A stretch of 50,830 nt of DNA from JALQTD01 sp964390365 (GTDB lineage: Bacteria > Bacteroidota > Bacteroidia > Flavobacteriales_D > Sanyastnellaceae), in the NCBI GenBank assembly GCA_964390365.1, contig CAYMHW010000005.1, positions 1 through 50,830 on the forward strand, in the 5' to 3' direction. Every line of letters begins with the position of its first letter. Positions within the stretch are counted from its first letter, which is position 1. The notes under the pieces were generated by a model that worked only from the letters and a program-made list of their open reading frames with translations, had not been told where the DNA came from and did not search any database. This document shows positions 27,156-35,079 of the stretch, piece after piece. A program made the translations under genes and the position numbers.

Positions 27156-27596
27156 ATGTTGCGATTCCTTCCGTTGATGTTGCTGCTGGCCTGCTCGGCC
27201 GGACCTGATTTGCCCACCGTCAGCATGACGCGCGAGGGGGCTGACGATTACGGCATGCGCTCGTATGTGCTCGCCCACCTGAAGACCGGCTCCAACCGAA
27301 GCGCCTCTCCCGAAGAAGCTCGCGCGTTGCAAGCGGCGCACATGGAGAACATCGAGCGGATGGCGGCGGAAGGCAAGCTCGTTTTGGCCGGTCCCTTCCT
27401 CGATGGCGGGGCCTTGCGCGGCTTGTATGTGTTCGACACGCCTTCGGTGGACAGTGCGCGGGCGTGGACGGCGAGCGATCCCGCCGTGGCCGCGGGCGTG
27501 TTCGACATGGAATTGCACCCGTGGTACGGAAGCGCAGCGTTGCTCGCCGTCAACGAGTTGCACGAACAGCTCGCGACGAAGTCCATCACGGAGTGA
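27156..27596 (+). CDS. YCII-domain lipoprotein
   Basis: 146 residues. Lipobox signal peptide (MLRFLPLMLLLAC), then a YCII-related fold (RSYVLAHLKTGSN, HMENIERMAAEGKLVLAGPF, GLYVFDTPSVDSARAWTASDPAVAAGVFDMEL is the family segment, quoted in parts). YCII proteins are ferredoxin-like dimers of unknown or dehydrochlorinase-like activity; secreted versions are not characterised. Convergent with 27597, ending directly beside it. Confidence 0.8.
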   Translation: MLRFLPLMLLLACSAGPDLPTVSMTREGADDYGMRSYVLAHLKTGSNRSASPEEARALQAAHMENIERMAAEGKLVLAGPFLDGGALRGLYVFDTPSVDSARAWTASDPAVAAGVFDMELHPWYGSAALLAVNELHEQLATKSITE

Positions 27597-28736
27597 TCAC
27601 TTGGGGGCGAGGCGGTACAACACCACGCCCAATGCCCCGAAGATCAGGTTGGGCAACCACGCCGAAAACAGCCACCACGCTTCGCGGTCCCAGCCCTCGG
27701 GAATGGGGGCTTCGGCCGCGTAAACCGTGATGAGTTTCCACGAGAACACGTAAGCAAAGGCGATGAGGACGGCCAGGAAGAGGTGCATCCCCATGCCGCC
27801 GCGTTGCTTGCGGGAGGCCACCGCCACGCCGATGAGGGTCATGACGAAGATGGTGAAGGCGTTCGTGGTGCGGGCGTGGCGCTCCAGGACGAGCGGGGTC
27901 ACCGGGGCGCCGAGGGCGGCGACCGCGGCGATGTGCTCGTCGAGTTGCGGGGTGGTCATCGTGGAGATGAGTTCGGACCGCTGGCCGAAGTCGCTGATGC
28001 GCATCGTCAGGGTGGTGTCGAAGGCCGTCAGGTAGCGGAAGCGCTCGGTGCCCGAAGCGGGGTCGAGGTCGCGGATGGCCGCGTTCACGAGGTGCCACGT
28101 GCTGTCTTCGGCCTGCCACTGGGCCTTGGCGGCGGTGATGTGCTGGGTCATTTGGCCGGCTTCGTTCCAGCGCTCGAGCTGGAATCGGTAGCCGGTTTCG
28201 CGGTCCACGGTGATGCTGCGGAAGTAGGCGATGACGCCGGGCTGGATTTCGCGGTAGAGGTGCTGGTCCGCGATGGAGAATTTTGTGTGGATGTATTGGA
28301 AATCGAAGTCCAGTTTTTGGCCATTCGCCAACGGTAAAATCCAATGGGAAATCACCAGCGTCATCCCCGCGAGCAACGTGGCCGCGAGGAAATACGGGCG
28401 CAAAAACCGCCGAAAACTCATGCCCCCACTCAACATGGCGATGACCTCCGTCTGCTGCGCCAGCCGGCTCGTGAACCAAATGATGGTCAGGAACACGATG
28501 AATCCGCTCAACAAGTTGCCGAAGTAAAAACAGAAACTCAAATAGTACAGCAACGTCTCCCCGAGCGGCGCCTCATTCCGCAGCAAATCGTCGAGGTACT
28601 CCATCAAATCGAACACGACGGCGATGACGCAAAACACGCCGATCATGAAGAAGAACGTGCTGAGGAACTTCCGCATGATGTAGCGATCGAGGCGGGTGAG
28701 CCCGATGCGCTGGAGCCATGAACTGCCGCCTGCCAT
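27597..28736 (-). CDS. LptF/LptG family permease
   Basis: 379 residues: three N-terminal membrane helices (about 22-50, 58-90, 98-122), a periplasmic beta-jellyroll (about 130-270), and three C-terminal helices. This is the YjgP/YjgQ architecture, the inner-membrane channel subunits of the LPS transporter LptB2FG. Bacteroidota carry two dissimilar copies; F or G cannot be decided here. It lies 9 bases downstream of tgt, same strand. Confidence 0.92.
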   Translation of the reverse strand: MAGGSSWLQRIGLTRLDRYIMRKFLSTFFFMIGVFCVIAVVFDLMEYLDDLLRNEAPLGETLLYYLSFCFYFGNLLSGFIVFLTIIWFTSRLAQQTEVIAMLSGGMSFRRFLRPYFLAATLLAGMTLVISHWILPLANGQKLDFDFQYIHTKFSIADQHLYREIQPGVIAYFRSITVDRETGYRFQLERWNEAGQMTQHITAAKAQWQAEDSTWHLVNAAIRDLDPASGTERFRYLTAFDTTLTMRISDFGQRSELISTMTTPQLDEHIAAVAALGAPVTPLVLERHARTTNAFTIFVMTLIGVAVASRKQRGGMGMHLFLAVLIAFAYVFSWKLITVYAAEAPIPEGWDREAWWLFSAWLPNLIFGALGVVLYRLAPK

Positions 28737-28745
28737 GCCGCGAAA

Positions 28746-29876
28746 TTAGACCTTCGCCGTCAGTTGCGGCAGCACGCGGTCCTTCCATTCGCGGAAGTCG
28801 CCCGCTTGGATGTGCCGGCGCGCGGTGCGCACGAGGTCGAGGTAGAAGGCCAAATTGTGCACCGACGCCACATACAACCCCAGCAATTCATTCGCCTTGA
28901 ACAAATGCCGCACATACGACCGCGTGTAGTAGTGGTCCACCGGCGACGTCCCCTCCGGATCGAGCGGCGAAAAGTCCTGCTCCCACTTCGCGTTCTTCAT
29001 GTTCATCACGCCCTGCCACGTGAACAACGTGCCGTTGCGGGCGTTGCGGGTGGGCATCACGCAGTCGAATAGATCCACGCCGAGGGCGATGCATTCGAGG
29101 ATGTTCGCGGGGGTGCCGACGCCCATCAGGTAGCGGGGTTTGTCCTCGGGCAGGATGCCGCAAACCACGTCGCACGTGGCGTACATCTCCTCGTGCGGCT
29201 CGCCCACGCTCAGCCCCCCGATGGCGTTCCCCGCCGCCCCGCGCTCCGCAATCGCCTCCGCCGAAGCGACCCGCAAATCCTTGAACGTCGAGCCCTGCAC
29301 AATGGGAAACAGCTCTTGCCCATGACCGTACAGCGGCTCCGTCTCCGCCAGCCGCGCAATACAGCGATCGAGCCACCGGTGCGTCATCTCCATGGACTTG
29401 CGCGCATACCCGTACTCGCTTGGATACGGCGGGCATTCGTCGAACGCCATGATGATGTCGGCCCCGATGCTCCGCTGGATGTCCATCGACACCTCCGGAC
29501 TGAGGAAGTGCTTGCTCCCGTCAATGTGGCTGCGGAACGTCACGCCCTCCTCCTTGATCTTCCGGTTATCGGCCAAACTGTACACCTGGAACCCCCCACT
29601 GTCCGTCAAAATCGGCCGATCCCAATTCATGAACCGGTGCAATCCCCCCGCCTTCTCCAACGTGTCCGTCCCCGGCCGCAAGTACAAATGGTACGTGTTG
29701 CCGAGGATGATGTCCGCGTTGATGTCCTCCTTAAGGTCCCGCTGCGGCACCGCCTTCACGCTCCCGATGGTCCCGACGGGCATGAAAATCGGCGTCTCGA
29801 TGACGCCGTGATCCGTGGTCAATCGGCCTGCCCGGGCGCTGGAACCGGGATCTTTCGCTTCGAGGGTGAATTTCAT
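28746..29876 (-). CDS. tgt: tRNA-guanine(34) transglycosylase
   Basis: 376 residues, the family length. Exchanges G34 for preQ1 in GUN-anticodon tRNAs. D92 in TDSGGFQ and nucleophile D271 in LFDCVMPTRNARNG are present, with GGLSVGEP and H340 in VHNL. The usual CxCxxC zinc ligands ahead of that His are missing: residues 301-318 (DFSPLDPEGTSPVDHYYT) contain no Cys. This zinc-less variant appears in several Bacteroidota Tgt proteins from my recollection. The start MKFTLEA is preferred over MHPIPP seven codons earlier, which would sit at the promoter. Confidence 0.95.
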   Translation of the reverse strand: MKFTLEAKDPGSSARAGRLTTDHGVIETPIFMPVGTIGSVKAVPQRDLKEDINADIILGNTYHLYLRPGTDTLEKAGGLHRFMNWDRPILTDSGGFQVYSLADNRKIKEEGVTFRSHIDGSKHFLSPEVSMDIQRSIGADIIMAFDECPPYPSEYGYARKSMEMTHRWLDRCIARLAETEPLYGHGQELFPIVQGSTFKDLRVASAEAIAERGAAGNAIGGLSVGEPHEEMYATCDVVCGILPEDKPRYLMGVGTPANILECIALGVDLFDCVMPTRNARNGTLFTWQGVMNMKNAKWEQDFSPLDPEGTSPVDHYYTRSYVRHLFKANELLGLYVASVHNLAFYLDLVRTARRHIQAGDFREWKDRVLPQLTAKV

Positions 29877-29894
29877 TGCGGGAGGAATCGGGTG

Positions 29895-29902
29895 CAAATG
29901 TA
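29895..29902 (-). promoter_or_regulatory. -7 promoter element for tgt
   Basis: Minus-strand TACATTTG, 19 bases upstream of the tgt ATG. Overlapping on plus, TAACTTTC (29901-29908) could serve the divergent DUF554 gene. Confidence 0.5.
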
Positions 29903-29912
29903 ACTTTCCCGC

Positions 29913-30572
29913 ATGTTGGGAACGCTATACAATGCGGCGGCAGTGGCCGTGGGGGCTTCGGTGGGGCTCGCGTTGCGCGGCCGCTTGCCGGAGTCGTTGC
30001 GCGCGGTCACGTTCCAGGCGTTGGGCCTCTTCACGTTGGGCCTCGCGGTGTTGATGGTGGGCAAGATGCAGGACCCGTTTGCGGTGTTCCTGTCCTTGAT
30101 TTTGGGCGCCGCTGCAGGCCAAACCCTGCACCTGCATCAACGCCTCGAGCGCTGGACTTCCGGCGCCGCTTCGGGCGGACTCGTTCAGGCGGTGTTGCTG
30201 TTCTGCGTGGGGGCGATGACGGTGGTGGGCTGCATGGAGGACGCGCTGCATGGGGACGCTTCGATTTTGTACGCGAAGGGGACGATGGATTTGGTGAGCT
30301 CGGCGTTCCTCGCGGCGGCGGCGGGCCGTGGGGTGCTGTGGGCGGCCCCAGCCGTCCTCGTCATCCAGGGCGGCCTCACCCTCGCCTTCATGGGACTGGG
30401 GGACGCGGTTTCCCCCGAACTGATCCAGGAAGGGTCGGCGCTGGGCGGCTTGCTGCTGCTGGGTTTGGGCCTCGACCTGCTGCAGGTCAAATCCCTCCCG
30501 CTCGTCAACTTCCTGCCCGCCCTGCTCTGGCTGCCGGTCGTGCGGTGGGCGCTTGAGGCGGTGGGGGCATGA
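29913..30572 (+). CDS. DUF554 family membrane protein (YdfK-like)
   Basis: 219 residues, about 6 membrane segments, strongly Gly/Ala/Leu. LGTLYNAAAVAVGASVGLALR and FCVGAMTVVGCMEDALHG are DUF554 hallmarks; function unknown, a possible small-molecule transporter. It overlaps the muramidase-like gene by four bases (ATGA), suggesting co-translation. Confidence 0.9.
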   Translation: MLGTLYNAAAVAVGASVGLALRGRLPESLRAVTFQALGLFTLGLAVLMVGKMQDPFAVFLSLILGAAAGQTLHLHQRLERWTSGAASGGLVQAVLLFCVGAMTVVGCMEDALHGDASILYAKGTMDLVSSAFLAAAAGRGVLWAAPAVLVIQGGLTLAFMGLGDAVSPELIQEGSALGGLLLLGLGLDLLQVKSLPLVNFLPALLWLPVVRWALEAVGA

Positions 30573-31240
30573 AGTCGCGCGTGCCGGCTTGGAGCGTGGT
30601 GCTGTCGGTGGCGGTGCTGCTCGCGATGGCCGCGGGCGGCTGGGAGTTCGCGCGGCGTTGGAACGGCCGATGGGACGGTGGGGGACTGATTTACGGCCAC
30701 CGGGCGACGTGGCGGCATTACGGGGCTGAAGTGCAGGCGGAGGCGGCAAAGCGCGGGTTGCCGGCGGCGTATTTTTTGGCCTTGATCGAACTGGAGAGCG
30801 GGGGGAGGCGGCCGGCGGGACGGCGGTTTGAGGCGCACGTTTTTGAGCGGCTCGTGGCCGTGCAAGCGGGGAAGCGCGAGCGCCTTGAGAACGTGACGAC
30901 GGCGGAATTGCAAGGGGCGAGTGAGGAAGCGTTGCGGAATTTGGCGACGAGTTGGGGGCCCTTTCAGCTGATGGGCTATAAGTGCATCGGGCTCGAAGTC
31001 CAAATCCGCGATCTGCGCGGCGACGCGGCCATCCCGCTGGGCATCCGCTGGATCGACGAGACCTACGGCGACGCCCTGCGCGCGGGTCGGTTCAAGGACG
31101 CGTTCCACCTGCACAACACCGGGAAGCCGTTCCCGGCGGACGGGGTGGCGAAGACGTTCCATCCGGGGTATGTGGATCGGGGTTTGGCCTTGATGCGGCG
31201 CTTCGAAAGCGAGCTGCACAACGACGAAAAAACGCCGTAA
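30569..31240 (+). CDS. Membrane-anchored N-acetylmuramidase-like protein (DUF3380-type)
   Basis: 223 residues. N-terminal membrane anchor (VVLSVAVLLAMAAGGWEF), then a lysozyme-like domain: catalytic-looking Glu in LIELESGGRR, RRFEAHVFERL, and ATSWGPFQLMGYK. This pattern matches the N-acetylmuramidase/DUF3380 family that cleaves the glycan backbone of murein. It is coupled by overlap to DUF554. Not a secreted phage enzyme, because no phage context is present. Assignment by motif only. Confidence 0.7.
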   Translation: MKSRVPAWSVVLSVAVLLAMAAGGWEFARRWNGRWDGGGLIYGHRATWRHYGAEVQAEAAKRGLPAAYFLALIELESGGRRPAGRRFEAHVFERLVAVQAGKRERLENVTTAELQGASEEALRNLATSWGPFQLMGYKCIGLEVQIRDLRGDAAIPLGIRWIDETYGDALRAGRFKDAFHLHNTGKPFPADGVAKTFHPGYVDRGLALMRRFESELHNDEKTP

Positions 31241-31249
31241 ATTCGGGTC

Positions 31250-32272
31250 ATGGCCGTGAACAAGAACGCCCTCATGCGCTACCGAATCATCGACCGGTGC
31301 CTGACGAATTCCGCGCGGCCCTACCCCACGAAAGCCGACCTGCAGCGGGCCTGCGAAGAAGCGCTGTACGGCAGCTACCGCGAGCGCATCAGCGCCTCCA
31401 CCATCGAGAAGGACATGTGGGCGATGAAAAACGAGTCGTCCCTCGGGTTCTACGCTCCCATCGCCTTCAACCGCGACGAGAAGGGCTACTACTACACGGA
31501 CCCCGACTACAGCATCAACGACGTGCAGCTGAACGACGAGGAGCGCGATGCCATCCACTTTGCCGCGCGGACGCTGCTGCAATATCGCGACTTGCCCGTC
31601 TTCGCTCAGTTCGACCAAGCACTCGGGAAAATCCAGGACCGGTTGAGCCTCGCTCCCGACCTCGATGCCGAGCCGCTCGCGGACGTCGTGCAGTTCGAGA
31701 CGGCGCCGGTGGTGGGCGGCTCGGAGTTCTTGGGGGATTTGTTCGCGGCGATTCGGGAGCGGCGGGCGGTGGAGCTGCGTTACCGCAAGTTTGGCGCTGC
31801 CGAGGCCAAATCCTATCACCTCGCCCCCTACTTGCTCAAGGAATACCGCAACCGCTGGTACGTCATCGCTTGGTCCGCTGAGCGGAGCGACTACCTGACC
31901 TTCGGCCTCGACCGCGTGGAGGGCGTGGCGCTGACCGACGAGCGGTTCGAGCCTGCTGCGGACTTTTCGTCGGATCGGTTTTTCGCGCATTCCATCGGCA
32001 TCACGGAACTGGATGCGGAACCGCAGGAGGTGCTGCTGCATTGCAGCGCGCTGCATGGGCGCTACGTCGAAAGCCAGCCCGTCCATTCCAGCCAGTCCCT
32101 CGCGCCTTTGGCCGATGGCCGGGTGGCCCTGCGCCTGCGGGTGCTCCTCACGTACGAATTGGTGGAGTGGATCCTCGGTGCGGGTCCAGCGGTGGAGGTG
32201 GTGGCGCCGGACGCGCTGCGCGAACGGGTGGTGGACGCGTTGAAAAAATCGCTGGACGCGTACGGTTCGTAA
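31250..32272 (+). CDS. WYL-domain transcriptional regulator
   Basis: 340 residues. Winged helix-turn-helix (about 8-75: LMRYRIIDRCLTN, ISASTIEKDMWAMK), a linker, a WYL domain (about 160-225; RWYVIAW with W203-Y204) and a WCX extension (about 250-335). WYL regulators sense ligands such as nucleic acid or cyclic nucleotides, and often govern stress or defence genes. The stop codon TAA lies inside the first copy of the palindrome at 32263; two small genes follow. No such palindrome is seen in front of the regulator itself. Confidence 0.88.
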   Translation: MAVNKNALMRYRIIDRCLTNSARPYPTKADLQRACEEALYGSYRERISASTIEKDMWAMKNESSLGFYAPIAFNRDEKGYYYTDPDYSINDVQLNDEERDAIHFAARTLLQYRDLPVFAQFDQALGKIQDRLSLAPDLDAEPLADVVQFETAPVVGGSEFLGDLFAAIRERRAVELRYRKFGAAEAKSYHLAPYLLKEYRNRWYVIAWSAERSDYLTFGLDRVEGVALTDERFEPAADFSSDRFFAHSIGITELDAEPQEVLLHCSALHGRYVESQPVHSSQSLAPLADGRVALRLRVLLTYELVEWILGAGPAVEVVAPDALRERVVDALKKSLDAYGS

Positions 32273-32288
32273 ATCCATTACGAGGTGG
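32263..32288 (+). repeat. Operator-like palindrome, copy 1
   Basis: Sequence element CGGT-TCGTAA-ATCCA-TTACGA-GGTGG. TCGTAA (32267-32272) and TTACGA (32278-32283) form a perfect inverted repeat with a 5-base spacer. 24 of 26 bases match copy 2 at 32666. It overlaps the WYL stop codon and ends 18 bases before the next ATG (32306). Confidence 0.85.
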
Positions 32289-32305
32289 GGGGCTTGCTTC
32301 GCCCC

Positions 32306-32656
32306 ATGATCATTTCGCCCCTCCCCTTGACCCTTCCTGCCAGCCGCGTGTTGGCCGTTCAATTGCTGGCAGATCCCCGTTGCGCAGAGCTCACCTGCCG
32401 CGATGCCGCGGGCCACGTGCACGTGTTGCGCTGCAACCTGTGGGCCTTGGACCGACTGGCCCGAGTGGTTTGGCCTCGGCCGGTGCGGATTGCGTTCCTC
32501 GCGGAAGTCGCTGCGCATTTGGCATGCCGTTCGCTCTGGGAGTTGAGCGATGGCCCCGCCTATCGGTTGCCGGCGTTGGCCTTCGAAGTGCTGCCCACCC
32601 CCGAAGGCGTGCGCTACCTGCCCATTCTTCCTGCGGATGGTTCACGCCCGGAATGA
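32306..32656 (+). CDS. Small protein of unknown function, behind palindrome copy 1
   Basis: 116 residues from MIISPLPLTL. Not recognised. Composition is Leu/Ala/Pro/Arg-rich with few acidic patches; sheet- and helix-mixed (RVLAVQLLADPR, HVHVLRCNLWALDRL, RIAFLAEVAAHLACRSLW). Three Cys. It ends ...FEVLPTPEGVRYLPI; the TPEGV word recurs near the C-terminus of the next small gene. Codon choice resembles the neighbours. A GTG 21 bases upstream is less likely because it lies in the palindrome flank. Regulation by the WYL protein is inference. Confidence 0.6.
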   Translation: MIISPLPLTLPASRVLAVQLLADPRCAELTCRDAAGHVHVLRCNLWALDRLARVVWPRPVRIAFLAEVAAHLACRSLWELSDGPAYRLPALAFEVLPTPEGVRYLPILPADGSRPE

Positions 32657-32665
32657 AAAAAAAAT

Positions 32666-32691
32666 CGGTTCGTAAATCCTTTACGATGTGG
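32666..32691 (+). repeat. Operator-like palindrome, copy 2
   Basis: CGGT-TCGTAA-ATCCT-TTACGA-TGTGG, dyad 32670-32686. It sits in the only intergenic gap between the two small genes, 34 bases before the ATG at 32725. TTTG at 32701-32704 may be the end of a -7 element, which would place the dyad across the -35 to -20 region. Confidence 0.85.
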
Positions 32692-32724
32692 CTTCCATCC
32701 TTTGTCTTGTAAAAGCAATTCAAC

Positions 32725-33018
32725 ATGGCACTTCCCTTGAACCCCATGGCTTTCCAAGCCACCAGCACCGTGACCAACCTCGCAGAAGCGCGCCTTTGGG
32801 TCGAGCGGTTCTCCCGACCGGTGGGTTTCAATCCCTACGCTTGGGAGACGACGAAACGCCTCGCATTGCAAGTGTGGCGCTGCCACTTCGAAGGCCGTCC
32901 GTTTCAGCGGACGTTGAATTTCATGCACCCCAGCTTTTATGACATGATCCGAACCCCAGAGGGAGTGTCGCTCATTTCGGAGCACCACGTGCGCCGGCAC
33001 CGCACTCCATGCACCTGA
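32725..33018 (+). CDS. Small protein of unknown function, behind palindrome copy 2
   Basis: 97 residues from MALPLNPMAF. Not recognised. The middle contains aromatic and basic patches (LAEARLWVERFSRPVGFNPY, WETTKRLALQVWRCHFEGRP), then HPSFYDMIRTPEGVSLIS and a His/Arg tail (HHVRRHRTPC). It looks like a compact soluble, possibly nucleic-acid-binding, protein. Shares TPEGV with the previous protein but otherwise dissimilar by eye. It has its own palindrome copy, so it may be a separate transcript. Confidence 0.65.
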   Translation: MALPLNPMAFQATSTVTNLAEARLWVERFSRPVGFNPYAWETTKRLALQVWRCHFEGRPFQRTLNFMHPSFYDMIRTPEGVSLISEHHVRRHRTPCT

Positions 33019-33190
33019 TAACTCACGACCAAACCGCTTTGTACGGTGGAAAACTATCGGGAGATTTTCAACGCGCCTGGGCGCCCTTGACGCGGTATCA
33101 GGGTATCTTGCATTGTTAAATTTCCTATCAACGTCGACTGCATTTGTTTATTCGTCGGCGTTTTTAGTATTTTCGTCTATCGAATACGCC

Positions 33191-33766
33191 ATGCAAGACT
33201 TTGAATCCATACACCGGCCCTTGCGCGAGGAGATGCAGCAGCGCCTCCAAGGCCGCGCGGATTCAAGCAGCGGCATGGGGATTTTGGTCTCGTACGCGGG
33301 AAACCTCGCCGGAGGGACGTCGGAAGCGTTGTTGGCGTTGAGCGAACAAGCCGTCTTGTCGGCGGGCAGCCCGATGAAGCGCTCCCGACGCGTTGGACAC
33401 GTCCTCATCGAGGCACTGCAGAACGTCTCGCGGCACGGCTGGGTCGATGCCCAAGGCGAAACGCCGTTCTTCCTCACGCTCGAGCAAACGCCCCTCGGCT
33501 TCCAAATCCAAACCGGCAACATCGTCGACTTCGACATGGCTTCGGAGTTGCGCGAGCGGTTGGCTTCCGTGAACGGAATGAACCGCGACGAGTTGCGGAA
33601 GGCCTACGTCGAAACCCTGTGCGAAGGGGAATTGAGTGACCGCGGAGGAGCGGGATTGGGCCTGTTGAGCATGGCCAAGCGCTCGGAAGGACCGCTGAAT
33701 TACCAGTTCACCGAATGCGGATCCGAGTTGTTCCTCTTCACCTTGGCGGTGCTCGTGCGCAACTGA
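33191..33766 (+). CDS. SiaB/DUF6272 family histidine-kinase-like protein
   Basis: 191 residues. GHKL-type fold with an N-box-like LIEALQNVSRHGW, GNIVDFDMASELRERLASVN, and the late glycine-rich GGAGLGLLSMAKRS; these match SiaB-type anti-sigma-antagonist kinases (DUF6272). In Pseudomonas SiaB phosphorylates the STAS protein SiaC to control SiaD diguanylate cyclase; no partner lies here. Start ATG 33191 (MQDFESIHRP); an in-frame upstream extension (to 33113) contains an AT-rich leader and is less likely. Confidence 0.85.
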   Translation: MQDFESIHRPLREEMQQRLQGRADSSSGMGILVSYAGNLAGGTSEALLALSEQAVLSAGSPMKRSRRVGHVLIEALQNVSRHGWVDAQGETPFFLTLEQTPLGFQIQTGNIVDFDMASELRERLASVNGMNRDELRKAYVETLCEGELSDRGGAGLGLLSMAKRSEGPLNYQFTECGSELFLFTLAVLVRN

Positions 33767-33768
33767 CC

Positions 33769-35049
33769 TTACGTTTTCCGCTCCTTCTTTTTCGCCGCCG
33801 GGAACAGGATGTTGTTCAGGATGAGGCGGTACCCACATGAATTCGGGTGAAGGTTGAGGTCCGTCGGCGGATCGTTGACCAAATGCCGGTAATCCTCCGG
33901 ATCGTGCCCCCCGTAATACGTCCACTGCCCCTGCCCCAGCTCCCCGTGGATGTACTTCGCGGAGCGCGTGCTCTTCGTTTCGCCCATGATGATGACGTCG
34001 GGTCGGATGAAGTCCTTGCGGAAGGCGGTGGTTTGGCCCATGAAACCCGGAATCGCACGCTCGTGCGACTGCGTCAGCATCGTGGGAATGATGTCCCACT
34101 TGGCCGAAAATTCGAACAAGGTGAAGAAATCGTTGAGCTGCTTCAACTTCGTGTGGTCCTCCGTGGCGTCGATGTTGGAAAACTCGTAGACCATGGGGTC
34201 CATCTCCAAGGTGTAGTCCTGGAACGCAAACCCCCGATCGTAGTCGATGGCGCGGACGGCATTGGGGTCTGCAGGATCCCCGTCGAACGGCGCCGCGCAG
34301 ATGTCCACGTCCTCAGCCGCCAGGGCGATGTCGAACGAATCCGTTCCGGAGCACATGGTGAACAGGAAGCCGCCGCCGAGCACGAAATCGCGGATGGTCA
34401 GCGCCACTTCGCGTTTCATGTGGCTGACCTTGTGGAACCCGAGGGTGCGCGCGGAGGCGTTCTGGTTGGCCACTTCCTCCTGGTACCAGGGCGCGTTGCG
34501 GTAGCTGCGGTAGAACTTGCCAAATTGGCCTGTGAAGTCCTCGTGGTGCAGGTGCAACCAATCGTAATCCACGAGTTCACCGTTCAACACCTCGGCGTCG
34601 TACACGCGGTCATACGGAATCTCCGCGTAGGCCAACACCAACGTCACCGCATCGTCCCACGGCATCTTCCCATCCGGACTGTACACGGCAATCTTCGGCG
34701 CAACCTCCAGCTTCACGTGCTCCATGTTCACCTCGGGATCGCCGATCTCCGAAAGGATGGCCGCGGCTTGCACATCGGCGAGCACTTGGTGAGAGACCCC
34801 TCGGATGATGCACTCGGAAACGATCTCCGGGGCGTTGGGAAGCAGGAAACTTCCGCCCCGGTAATTCAGCAACCACTCCACTTCGAGGTCGTTTTCCAGC
34901 ACCCAAAACGCGATGCCGTACGCCTTCAAATGGTTCTGCTGGCTGTCGTCCATCGGCAGGAGCACCCGGCTCGCCTGGGCTCCCGCTCCCCAAAACAACA
35001 AGACCACCAAAACCCACCATCCTGCAGGATGCACCATTCGCTTTGCCAT
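33769..35049 (-). CDS. Conserved secreted Bacteroidota protein (commonly auto-named asparagine synthetase B)
   Basis: 426 residues. A signal peptide (GWWVLVVLLFWGAGAQA) shows it is exported, which does not fit asparagine synthesis. Family words: RVLLPMDDSQQNHLKAYG, EWLLNYRGGSFLLP, YDWLHLHHEDFTGQ, GGGFLFTMCSGTDSFD. GGFLFTMCSGTDS resembles a class I glutamine-amidotransferase-like nucleophile elbow, so an amidase-like fold is possible. No ATP-PPase motif (SGGxDS) is present. Function unknown. Starts after a 30-base gap from dnaB and is convergent with SiaB. Confidence 0.85.
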   Translation of the reverse strand: MAKRMVHPAGWWVLVVLLFWGAGAQASRVLLPMDDSQQNHLKAYGIAFWVLENDLEVEWLLNYRGGSFLLPNAPEIVSECIIRGVSHQVLADVQAAAILSEIGDPEVNMEHVKLEVAPKIAVYSPDGKMPWDDAVTLVLAYAEIPYDRVYDAEVLNGELVDYDWLHLHHEDFTGQFGKFYRSYRNAPWYQEEVANQNASARTLGFHKVSHMKREVALTIRDFVLGGGFLFTMCSGTDSFDIALAAEDVDICAAPFDGDPADPNAVRAIDYDRGFAFQDYTLEMDPMVYEFSNIDATEDHTKLKQLNDFFTLFEFSAKWDIIPTMLTQSHERAIPGFMGQTTAFRKDFIRPDVIIMGETKSTRSAKYIHGELGQGQWTYYGGHDPEDYRHLVNDPPTDLNLHPNSCGYRLILNNILFPAAKKKERKT

Positions 35050-35079
35050 GACCCGAAGTTACGAAGGCAAACGCTGCGC

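Noticed and set aside
30185..32518. 777-codon minus-strand frame over DUF554, muramidase-like and WYL genes
   Set aside because: Antisense shadow crossing three well-supported genes.
32263..32691. Paired palindromes as a CRISPR array, attachment sites or transposon ends
   Set aside because: Only two copies 403 bases apart, direct orientation, no transposase, integrase or cas gene, and the spacing contains a gene.
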